64,000 nt of DNA from contig NZ_JAGGNV010000007.1 in assembly GCF_018614955.1 (NCBI RefSeq), positions 144,278 through 208,277 on the forward strand. Direction: 5' to 3'. Of the stretch, positions 31,349-38,558 are shown one piece after another. A program made the position numbers and the translations under genes. A model generated the notes under the pieces. The model made no database searches, had not been told where the DNA came from, and saw only the letters and a program-made list of their open reading frames with translations. This DNA comes from Variovorax paradoxus. Lineage in GTDB: Bacteria > Pseudomonadota > Gammaproteobacteria > Burkholderiales > Burkholderiaceae_C. Each line of letters starts with the position of its first letter. The first letter of the stretch is position 1.

Positions 31349-31680
31349 CAGGTGGTGATGCGATGGTGCGGTCTGGGCCCCATCGCGCCGGGCAGGCCGC
31401 CCTTGAACAGGCGGTTGATCTGTCTCATCTGGCGGCGTGCGGCGACTTCGCCATCGATCGCGCTCAGCGCGGTCAGCACATCCTGGCGCAGGTACCAGAG
31501 CGCCTCGAGATCGCCGGCAAAGCGAACGCGCTGCGCAACGCGCTGAACGGAATGGCCGCCGTGGACTTGCAGCAGCGACAGCATCGCAGTACGGATCTGG
31601 CCCATCTGACGGTCCGCCGAACGGCGCAAGCCGAGGCCGGGGAACGACAGGAAGCGGAGGAAACTGCTAAGGGACACCAT
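31348..31680 (-). CDS. Hypothetical protein
   Basis: 110 residues from ATG 31680 (MVSLSSFLRFLSFPGL). Contents: a short hydrophobic N-terminus, then basic helical sequence (RRSADRQMGQIRTAMLSLLQV, GDLEALWYLRQDVLTAL, RRQMRQINRLFKG). No known domain is recognised. The intrinsic terminator directly abutting its stop supports it as a real transcription unit, convergent with the S66 gene. A longer frame to 31791 is possible but adds unlike sequence. Confidence 0.65.
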   Translation of the reverse strand: MVSLSSFLRFLSFPGLGLRRSADRQMGQIRTAMLSLLQVHGGHSVQRVAQRVRFAGDLEALWYLRQDVLTALSAIDGEVAARRQMRQINRLFKGGLPGAMGPRPHHRITT

Positions 31681-31984
31681 GAAAGACGAAGGCGTTTTGC
31701 CGGAAGCCTTGAGGGTTGCTACGTTAAGGCTGCACAGGACGCCACACAAGCGTGGAAACATCATTTCATGTTCAAAAACAACATACTTCACGAATCAGTT
31801 CAAGCGTTGGTCGAAGAATTGATACCTAAGTTCTACTTGACACATGAAATGAGCGCCAAGCGCCTGTATCGAAATGAAAAAGCAACAGGCGCAGCCGCAT
31901 CCCAGCCGATTTGACACGCTGAAAGGGCGTTTTTCTGATGCTTTGCCATAATCCCTCGGCGAGAGCTACCAAAAATTGCACACA
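31681..31984. other. 304-bp intergenic region, no gene recognised
   Basis: Lies between the divergent small gene and the cyclase gene. It is less GC-rich than the surroundings (AT-rich around 31740-31840 and 31905-31975), as expected for two divergent promoters. A TTGACA at 31912 is not followed by a -10 at proper spacing, so no promoter is called. Confidence 0.5.
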
Positions 31985-32932
31985 ATGAGCGCCCACCCCA
32001 CTGTCGTTTTTGCTGACCTGACGGGGAGCACCCGGGTCTTCGAGGCCATGGGAAATGCACGTGCAACCGACACTGTCACAAGACTGATTCAGTGGATCGG
32101 CGGTGTTTGCGAATCGCACGGCGGCCGCGTCGTGAAATCGCTGGGCGACGGCGTCTTTGCGATATTCGCCAACGGCGCGACGGCCACCCGGGCCGTGCTG
32201 GAACTCCAGCGCAACCACCAGAAGCGGCTTCAGACCTGGCCCGCACCGCTCAGGATGGAACTCCAGATCGGCGTGGCGAGCGGCGAGGTCGTCGAGGTCG
32301 ACGGCGACTGCTATGGCGACGCAGTCAACCTGGCTTCGCGGCTCAGCGATCTGGCCGGCCCGAGCCAGATCTGGGCCACGGAATCGGTCGTCGACGAACT
32401 GGTGGGCGGCGAGGTGCGGCACCGCAGTCTCGGCCCGATCAATATCCGCGGCAAGAACGAGATGCCGATCGTCCACCGCATCGACTGGCAGGACGAGGTT
32501 TCGGAGTTCCTCACGATGCCGGCTTCGCTGGTGCAGCCGGCGCGAGGCGCCGACTCGTCCTTCGGGCAGATCGAACTCGCCTGGCTCGACGTGCGCTCGA
32601 TGTTCCGCGCCACGGAGCTGCCCATCCATCTGGGGCGGGTCGACGAGGCCCAATTCGTGGTCAACGACCCGCGCGTGTCGCGGCTGCATGCGCGCATCGA
32701 AGCGCGGCAGGGCAGTTGCGTGTTGGTCGACGTCAGCACCTACGGCACCTGGGTCCGCTTTCACGGCACCGCCGGCGCGAGCGGCGAGATCGCGCTGCGG
32801 CGCGACGAATGCGTGCTGCACGGCAGCGGCGAGATCGGGCTGGGTGCTCCCTTGAGCGACTTCAGCGCGCCGACCATCTCGTTCAACACGACCGGCGGCA
32901 ACGTGCTGCTGGCCCGCCGCGATCTGCGGTAG
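31985..32932 (+). CDS. Class III adenylate/guanylate cyclase with C-terminal FHA domain
   Basis: 315 residues. Residues 5-165 are a class III cyclase catalytic domain: FADLTGSTRVFE with the first metal Asp, KSLGDGVFAIF with the second, and GDAVNLASRLSDLAGP. Residues about 205-290 fit a forkhead-associated phosphothreonine-binding domain: IHLGRVDEAQFVVNDPRVSRLHARIE and YGTWVRF. The product is probably cAMP or cGMP, with the FHA part linking it to Ser/Thr kinase signalling. ATG 31985 gives MSAHPTVVFADL; a TTG nine bases upstream is less likely. Confidence 0.9.
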   Translation: MSAHPTVVFADLTGSTRVFEAMGNARATDTVTRLIQWIGGVCESHGGRVVKSLGDGVFAIFANGATATRAVLELQRNHQKRLQTWPAPLRMELQIGVASGEVVEVDGDCYGDAVNLASRLSDLAGPSQIWATESVVDELVGGEVRHRSLGPINIRGKNEMPIVHRIDWQDEVSEFLTMPASLVQPARGADSSFGQIELAWLDVRSMFRATELPIHLGRVDEAQFVVNDPRVSRLHARIEARQGSCVLVDVSTYGTWVRFHGTAGASGEIALRRDECVLHGSGEIGLGAPLSDFSAPTISFNTTGGNVLLARRDLR

Positions 32933-33039
32933 GACCTGTCAACAGGCCCCTAAGGCCCTGCCGGCCTCGCGCCGCACGCGAATCTTCTTGGCATTGCCGG
33001 CGAGTGCGTCCACCATGGCGGCCACTCTCGCGCCATGCC

Positions 33040-34428
33040 ATGCTGCCGCCCTTCGATCCCTGGCTCACGAGCCTCGTCGCCGCCGACGTGGCCGTGGCCT
33101 CGCATGCGGGCGCAGAGGCGCTGGCCGGCCGGCGGGCGCGGCGCCTGGCCGATCTGCTGAGGTCCGCAGGGCGCGGATCGGCGTTGTACCGCAAGCTGCT
33201 TGCAGGCCGCGATCCGGCGCGTCTGCGCCTCGAAGAGCTGCCGATCGCGCACAAGACCGAATTGATGCGCCAGTTCGATGACTGGATCACCGATCCCGCG
33301 CTTCGGCTCGATGCGCTGCGCCGCTTCGCTTCCGACCGCGCTCGCATCGCCGACCCATTCCTTGGTCGCTACGTCGTGTGGGAAAGCTCGGGCAGCAGCG
33401 GCGAGCCGGGCGTCTTCGTGCAGGATGCCCGGGCGATGGCGGTGTACGACGCGCTCGAGTTCTGGCGGCGGCCCGCGCTGCGGCCGCTTCAGCGGATGAT
33501 GGACCCGTGGTCCGGCGGCGAACGCGTCGCCTTCGTCGGAGCGACCTGCGGCCACTTCGCCAGCACGGTGTCGATCGAGCGGCTGCGGCGACTGAATCCT
33601 GCGCTGGCCGCCAGCCTCCGCGGCATCTCGTTCCTGCAGCCGGCCAGCGGGCTGGTGGCAGAACTGAATGCGCTGGCGCCAACGGTCATCACCACCTATC
33701 CCAGCGTGGCCGTGCTGCTGGCGGAGGAGCGCCTCGCCGGCCGGCTCGAGACGGCGCCGCGCGAGGTGTGGACCGGCGGTGAAGACCTCTCGACGACGAC
33801 ACGCGATTTTCTGCAACAGGCCCTGGGCTGCCGGGTCGCCAACAGCTACGGCGCCTCGGAATTCCTGACGCTCGCCGCCGAATGCCGCTGCGGCAGCCTG
33901 CATTTGAATTGCGACTGGGCGATCCTCGAATCGGTCGACGAAGCCGGCCGCCAGGTACCGGCCGGCGAGGCAGGTGCGACCACCTTGTTGACCAACCTCG
34001 CGAACCATGTGCAGCCGCTTATTCGCTACGACCTGGGCGACCGCGTCACGCAACGCGCCTCGGCCTGCGCCTGCGGCTCCCATCATCCGGTGATCGAGGT
34101 TCAGGGCCGCAACGACGACACGCTGCGGCTGGGCCGCCCCGGTGCGCAACTGGTGCGCATCCTGCCGCTCGCGGTGAGCACCGTGTTGGAAGACGATGCC
34201 GGCCTGTTCGACTTCCAGCTCGAGCAGCAGGGGCCCTGCGATCTGCTGCTGCGCACGGGCTTGCACGGCAAGGCGGCGGACACGAGCTTGCGGCGGGCCC
34301 GGGCGGCGCTCTCGGCCTTTCTGATACGGCAGGGCGCGGCCGGCGTGCACATCCACTGCCGAAGCGGCGAGACGGGGCGCCGCGGCCGCAGCGGCAAGGT
34401 GCAGCGGGTGCTTGCCGCGCCTGCTTGA
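33040..34428 (+). CDS. Phenylacetate-CoA ligase-like (PaaK/CapK) adenylating enzyme
   Basis: 462-residue ANL-superfamily protein of the PaaK-like branch. The P-loop is WESSGSSGEPGVF (about residues 110-122), followed by YGASEF (A5-type), and YDLGDRVT (A7-type Asp). A CRCGSLH and CACGSHH cysteine pair occurs as in CapK-type enzymes. The family activates carboxylates with ATP; the acid here is unknown and no paa genes are adjacent. The gap to the cyclase is 107 bp. ATG 33040 starts MLPPFDPW. Confidence 0.82.
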   Translation: MLPPFDPWLTSLVAADVAVASHAGAEALAGRRARRLADLLRSAGRGSALYRKLLAGRDPARLRLEELPIAHKTELMRQFDDWITDPALRLDALRRFASDRARIADPFLGRYVVWESSGSSGEPGVFVQDARAMAVYDALEFWRRPALRPLQRMMDPWSGGERVAFVGATCGHFASTVSIERLRRLNPALAASLRGISFLQPASGLVAELNALAPTVITTYPSVAVLLAEERLAGRLETAPREVWTGGEDLSTTTRDFLQQALGCRVANSYGASEFLTLAAECRCGSLHLNCDWAILESVDEAGRQVPAGEAGATTLLTNLANHVQPLIRYDLGDRVTQRASACACGSHHPVIEVQGRNDDTLRLGRPGAQLVRILPLAVSTVLEDDAGLFDFQLEQQGPCDLLLRTGLHGKAADTSLRRARAALSAFLIRQGAAGVHIHCRSGETGRRGRSGKVQRVLAAPA

Positions 34429-34481
34429 AGCACAGGGCGGCATCCACTAGGCTTGGTCGACGCATCAACATGGAGACCGGC

Positions 34482-34691
34482 ATGATCATCGCGAGCCCAT
34501 TTCCCATCCCTTACGGCAACTTTCAGCCCGTCCTCGATTGGCAGGCCGCCTTCATCGAGGGCCTGATGCAGGCTCAAAACTTCCAGCTCCAGATGCTGGC
34601 CGCATGGCAGTGGCCGTTCGCCAGCGTCAACCAGGAACTTTGGGATCAATGGGCGGCCCGTTTCGGCGGCGGTGTGCCGTTGGACGCGTAA
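34482..34691 (+). CDS. Small aromatic-rich hypothetical protein
   Basis: 69 residues rich in Trp, Gln and Phe (FQPVLDWQAAFIEGLMQAQNF, QMLAAWQWPF, ELWDQWAARF). ATG 34482 is chosen because GGAG at 34472-34475 lies 6 nt upstream; ATG 34470 has no site. The amphipathic helix with spaced Trp and Gln is reminiscent of phasin-like surface-binding peptides, but that is only an impression. Stands alone between the PaaK-like gene and the chemoreceptor gene. Confidence 0.6.
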   Translation: MIIASPFPIPYGNFQPVLDWQAAFIEGLMQAQNFQLQMLAAWQWPFASVNQELWDQWAARFGGGVPLDA

Positions 34692-34802
34692 GGCGCCCGA
34701 GACCTCGGGTTTGTACCTAGTTCTGAGCTCTCAAGTTTCGGCTTCGCGCTGCCGATATGCCTGACAACCCGGCCCAGATTGGCGGCCGTGACGGGAAAGC
34801 AC

Positions 34803-36113
34803 ATGCGCAATTGGAAGATCAGTGCCCAACTGGGTATGGGGTTCGGGATCGTGCTGCTGTTGATGGCGACAGCGGTCGCGATCGGCATCGCGTGCCTCCA
34901 TGACATCGCTGCCAGCTCCATCACCCCGGAACTCGCGCGGCGTATCGATTCAACGCAGAACCTCATGCTGGGCCTCGGGCTCGTCGCGCTGCTGGCGGGC
35001 ATCGGCTGCACCGTCTGGCTCGCGCGCAGCATCATGCAACCGCTGGGCGAAGCGATCTTCATCGCGGAGACCGTGGCCTCGGGCGACCTCAGCAAGGAAT
35101 TCGAAACCGAGCGCGGCGGCGATTTCGGACGCCTGCTGCGCGGCATGGGCGAGATGGAGGACACCCTGACCGACGTGGTGACGCGCATCAAGGCATCGAC
35201 CGATTCGATCGTGGTGGCATCCAGGCAAATCGCTGCCGGCAACCAGGACCTGTCTTCACGCACCGAGGAGCAGGCGAGCTCGCTGGAGCAGACCGCGGCC
35301 TCGATGGAAGAACTCACCAGCACCGTCAAGCAGAACGCGGACAACGCGCGCCAGGCCAATCAGTTGGCGCTCTCGGCCTCCGAAGTGGCGGTCAAGGGCG
35401 GCAGCGTCGTCAGCCAGGTGGTGGACACCATGGCCTCGATCAACGCCTCGTCGAAAAAGATCGTCGACATCATCGGCGTGATCGACGGCATCGCCTTCCA
35501 GACCAACATCCTGGCCTTGAACGCCGCGGTCGAAGCCGCGCGTGCGGGCGAGCAGGGCCGCGGCTTCGCGGTCGTGGCGGCCGAAGTGCGCAACCTCGCG
35601 CAGCGCTCGGCCGCGGCGGCCAAGGAGATCAAGGGCCTGATCGACGACTCGGTGGGCAAGGTCGATGCCGGCAGCCAGCTCGTGGGCGAAGCCGGCAAGA
35701 CGATGGAAGAGATCGTGGGCAGCGTGAAGCGCGTGACTGACATCATCGGCGAGATCACGGCGGCGAGCCACGAGCAGACGCAGGGCATCGAGCAGATCAA
35801 CCAGGCGATCACGCAGATGGACCAGGTGACGCAGCAGAACGCGGCGCTGGTGGAAGAGGCGGCAGCTGCAGCGCAATCGCTGCAGGAACAGGCCGGTAGC
35901 CTGTCGCAGGTCGTCGGCACCTTCAAGCTCGACGACGACGAACAGTCCGTCATGGTCCAGCCCAAGGCGCCACAAGTGCAAACGCGGCCTGTCGCCCACC
36001 CGGTCCGGCCGGCCCAGCCACAGCCACCTCGGCGGGCCATTGCCGCGCCGCAACGCAAGCAATTGGCGGCCACGGGCACCCCAGCCGGCGGTGGAGACTG
36101 GGAGACCTTCTAA
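34803..36113 (+). CDS. Methyl-accepting chemotaxis protein with minimal periplasmic segment
   Basis: 436-residue chemoreceptor. Two membrane helices (about 9-31 and 55-75) are separated by only about 24 residues, so there is essentially no periplasmic ligand domain. HAMP follows, then the long signalling coiled coil with the hairpin tip [20 protein letters not shown] and [14 protein letters not shown]. The C-terminus ends DWETF, a match to the CheR/CheB docking pentapeptide (N/D-W-E-T-F). ATG 34803 ([10 protein letters not shown]) is preferred over a TTG 24 bases upstream. It may sense membrane state or need a partner protein. Confidence 0.93.
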   Translation: MRNWKISAQLGMGFGIVLLLMATAVAIGIACLHDIAASSITPELARRIDSTQNLMLGLGLVALLAGIGCTVWLARSIMQPLGEAIFIAETVASGDLSKEFETERGGDFGRLLRGMGEMEDTLTDVVTRIKASTDSIVVASRQIAAGNQDLSSRTEEQASSLEQTAASMEELTSTVKQNADNARQANQLALSASEVAVKGGSVVSQVVDTMASINASSKKIVDIIGVIDGIAFQTNILALNAAVEAARAGEQGRGFAVVAAEVRNLAQRSAAAAKEIKGLIDDSVGKVDAGSQLVGEAGKTMEEIVGSVKRVTDIIGEITAASHEQTQGIEQINQAITQMDQVTQQNAALVEEAAAAAQSLQEQAGSLSQVVGTFKLDDDEQSVMVQPKAPQVQTRPVAHPVRPAQPQPPRRAIAAPQRKQLAATGTPAGGGDWETF

Positions 36114-36131
36114 ACCCGCGGCGTGATCGCG

Positions 36132-36746
36132 CTATCTGCCCACGATCGTCAGTTCACGGTCGTTTGCAGTGACGTCGAAAAGAGAGAGCAATTCCTGGCC
36201 GAGGAGGGCGTCCGTCGATTTGCGCCCAAGCGACCCCACGACGACGGTGGCCTGCGGCACGCTGAACGGCCCGAAGGTGATGGGCACGCGCTCGATGCTG
36301 CGCGCATCCATGACGGCTCCGGCGGCCTGCATGTGGGCGGGGGAGCCTCCGATCAGGTTCGCCCGTGCGGCGAAGTCCTCGCTGACGGCGACGCCGGCAT
36401 TGACCGTGGCAGCCTTGTCGATCACGAAGCGCACCGGGAAGCCATTGACGGTACCTGGAACCCAGAAGCGGCCGTCCTGGCCCACGGGCACGGTGATCTG
36501 CCGAGAACCGTCGACCGCGATGCTCGTCGTCTTTGTCCTGGGTTGAGCGGCAGTGTCGACCAGCACGCAGCCCTCGGACCGCTGCTGCGCCGGGCGTGCG
36601 CTAGGCGGCACGTTCGTGTAGGTCTTGCCGCATTTGAAGATGGGCTCCGCCGCGACAACCGGCTGCATGCCCATGACGCCGAGGGCAATCGCCGCTTGTG
36701 CTCCGAGATAGCGGAGCGCCCGTTTGGATTTCGAATGCTTCGACAT
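36132..36746 (-). CDS. Retropepsin-like aspartic protease homologue with degenerate active site
   Basis: 204 residues with a signal peptide (basic start, hydrophobic 13-30, cleavage near VAA). The C-terminal half follows the clan AA retropepsin plan of bacterial TIGR02281 proteins: PVGQDGRFWVPGTVNGFPVRF, then FVIDKAATVNAG where D-T-G-A-T is expected, and LLGQELLSLFDV near the end. The Asp is kept but Thr-Gly are Lys-Ala, so activity is doubtful. ATG 36746 has a GAGG site upstream. Convergent with the chemoreceptor, 18 bp apart. Confidence 0.75.
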   Translation of the reverse strand: MSKHSKSKRALRYLGAQAAIALGVMGMQPVVAAEPIFKCGKTYTNVPPSARPAQQRSEGCVLVDTAAQPRTKTTSIAVDGSRQITVPVGQDGRFWVPGTVNGFPVRFVIDKAATVNAGVAVSEDFAARANLIGGSPAHMQAAGAVMDARSIERVPITFGPFSVPQATVVVGSLGRKSTDALLGQELLSLFDVTANDRELTIVGR

Positions 36747-37166
36747 GGCCCGACCTCGTTTGCTGATCAACGGGTTCAGACGATGCTTCATCCGGTAGCG
36801 GCGCAGCGTCATCCAAATTCCATGTCGGCCAGGCGGTTCGCCGGAAGCGATCGACGGTAGGGCTCCTACACCGGCCCTCTGCTTCATTAATTTAACATAA
36901 TATACATTGTATGCTTTACGCCCATTGGTCAGACCGGCCCAACCCCGTCCGCCCACACAACCAAATCTGATGCCACTCAACAACCAAATTTGAAGCTATC
37001 GCCAAATGCAGGGTCGTAGCCGCCGACGAGCTTAAAGGCAGCTGGGTTGGAGTGCCGAGCGTCTTAGGGGCAGCGTGATCACACCGCATCCATCATGTGA
37101 TCTTGCGCTGGAGTTTGCTCAACTTCAACCTGTCCGTTATCGTCTTGAGGTAGGACGATCTCACCG
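36747..37166. other. 420-bp region without a recognised gene; boundary of accessory DNA
   Basis: Contains an AT-rich stretch at 36888-36915 that probably includes the minus-strand promoter of the retropepsin-like gene. From about 37000 the base composition and codon preference drop relative to the chromosome to the left, marking the likely start of acquired DNA. No RNA gene is recognised. Confidence 0.5.
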
Positions 37167-37403
37167 TTGGGGTCACGAAGGAGAATTCTCTTCACCATCC
37201 AGAAACCATTGCCTCCGCCAGCTGGATACGCGAGCTGGCTGGACTACGCGGTTGACCGGTTCGACACCCGAGCACCGTGGCTCGACAGCCATTTCGAAAC
37301 CCTTGTCGATACGACCGCGGTCGAGCTCGACCGGGAAGATATTCGTGAGTCCGCGCGCATGGAACTACGCGCCCTTCGAGGGGCCGCCGCGGATAAGCCG
37401 TAA
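37167..37403 (+). CDS. Hypothetical protein (short acidic helical)
   Basis: Up to 78 residues. The core PPPAGYASWLDYAVDRFDTR and ending DIRESARMELRALRG recall a small Burkholderiales family of unknown function with the pattern W-L-D-Y-A-V-x-x-x-D-T-R. The start is uncertain: the frame opens at TTG 37167, while AAGGAGA at 37178-37184 would suit a start inside the first ten codons, none of which is ATG or GTG. It may be a fragment. Confidence 0.45.
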   Translation: MGSRRRILFTIQKPLPPPAGYASWLDYAVDRFDTRAPWLDSHFETLVDTTAVELDREDIRESARMELRALRGAAADKP

Positions 37404-37434
37404 GCTCATTCGGCACATCTCATGGGGGAGCACG

Positions 37435-37626
37435 ATGGCTAAGAGGTCAATCATGAACCTGGTTGGCAGCGCTGAGGGGCTAGCCCTGATGCACCGAGCT
37501 GTGATCGCGGCTGCCAAGCGAAACAGAGAAACGGGCGTTGCGACAGCGACGGTCGTCAAAGGCCGAACCGTTGTCACACCCGGGAAGGTCTCCTCAATAT
37601 CCACCGCGATTCCTAAGAAGTCATAG
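37435..37626 (+). CDS. Small basic hypothetical protein
   Basis: 63 residues (MAKRSIMNLVGSAEGLALMH start; Lys/Arg/Thr-rich end). ATG 37435 is preceded by GGGGGAG at 37424-37430, a strong ribosome site with a 4-nt gap, which is the main reason to call it. No domain recognised. Lies in the accessory stretch before the larger unknown gene at 37735. Confidence 0.5.
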   Translation: MAKRSIMNLVGSAEGLALMHRAVIAAAKRNRETGVATATVVKGRTVVTPGKVSSISTAIPKKS

Positions 37627-37734
37627 CGAACGTCTGCAGATCGTCGGCGAAAGGTCGAGCGCCCTTCCCTTCTTTTTGCTTGACGCGGAGGGCCATACTG
37701 GCGTGATTACCACTATCGCGCCGAACCACAAACC

Positions 37735-38442
37735 GTGACCGAGATCGTTCAAGCAGCCGCCGATTCCGCAGAAGCGCGCTACTGGCGAGCAATGACCGAG
37801 GTCAAATTTCGCCTCGCCGCGACGGACAGCCTATACAAGCACGCCCTCGGGTTGAACCAGCAGCAGCAGCCGAGCGACTGGCTGTTTACGTGGGAGCAGA
37901 TTGCACTGCACCTGCGCAAGATCACCGAGCTGATCGTGTTTGGGAGCATGGTCGCCCATCAGGACGCGTACAGCGAGGTGTACCCCGACTACGCCGACCA
38001 TTGGCGGATTGGCAAGATCTTGAAGAAGCTCGAAGCGATCCATCCCGACTTCTTTCCGGTGGCCACCAAGTTAACCACCGTCAGTCCTGGCCAGCATCAC
38101 GCGCCGATGTCCGACAAGGCGAAACTGACACGCGACGATCTTGAATGGCTCTATGACAAATGCGCAGATCTGATCCACGCGTTCCAGCCGTTCAAGCATG
38201 ACGGCGCAGCGACGATTGATCTGAAGTACACGCCGCACGAGTGGACTGGGCTGATCTGGAACCTGCTGGAAGAGCATTTCATCGTGCTGCTTGGCGCCAA
38301 GAAGGCGTTGCTGGTACAGATGGCTGCGCCGCCGCATGGTCGAGTCAAAGTCATGACAGGCGAGTCAGCTGACGGCTCTTCAATTGCACCCGTGGCTCAG
38401 ATCGCGAACCAGGCACAGTTTTCCGACCGACTCCTCCTGTAA
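37735..38442 (+). CDS. Hypothetical protein, all-helical
   Basis: 235 residues from GTG 37735, predicted mostly helical and neutral to acidic. Characteristic stretches: LFTWEQIALHLRKITELIVFG, HWRIGKILKKLEAIHPDFFPV and HEWTGLIWNLLEEHFIVLLGA. Arrangement of long helices with a conserved-looking Arg-Lys-x-x-E could fit a HEPN-like fold, but this is not demonstrated. It sits just right of the ietAS genes' 3' end on the opposite strand, convergent with ietS. Confidence 0.7.
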   Translation: MTEIVQAAADSAEARYWRAMTEVKFRLAATDSLYKHALGLNQQQQPSDWLFTWEQIALHLRKITELIVFGSMVAHQDAYSEVYPDYADHWRIGKILKKLEAIHPDFFPVATKLTTVSPGQHHAPMSDKAKLTRDDLEWLYDKCADLIHAFQPFKHDGAATIDLKYTPHEWTGLIWNLLEEHFIVLLGAKKALLVQMAAPPHGRVKVMTGESADGSSIAPVAQIANQAQFSDRLLL

Positions 38443-38558
38443 AAACCTGATCTGACGCAGTAGGCATCGGCATGCAGCACGGACAGCACGGCCTCGACAA
38501 CCGGGAAACGGGGTCACAGCTGAAGGCGGCTCGGGCTAGATCGACGAGCACATCGCCA

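Noticed and set aside
31905..31965. TTGACA at 31912 and CATAAT near 31950 as a sigma-70 promoter
   Set aside because: The spacing is about 30 bp, not 16-18 bp.
37438..37700. Toxin-antitoxin pair formed by the small genes at 37167 and 37435
   Set aside because: Neither sequence matches a known toxin or antitoxin family and they do not overlap or couple.
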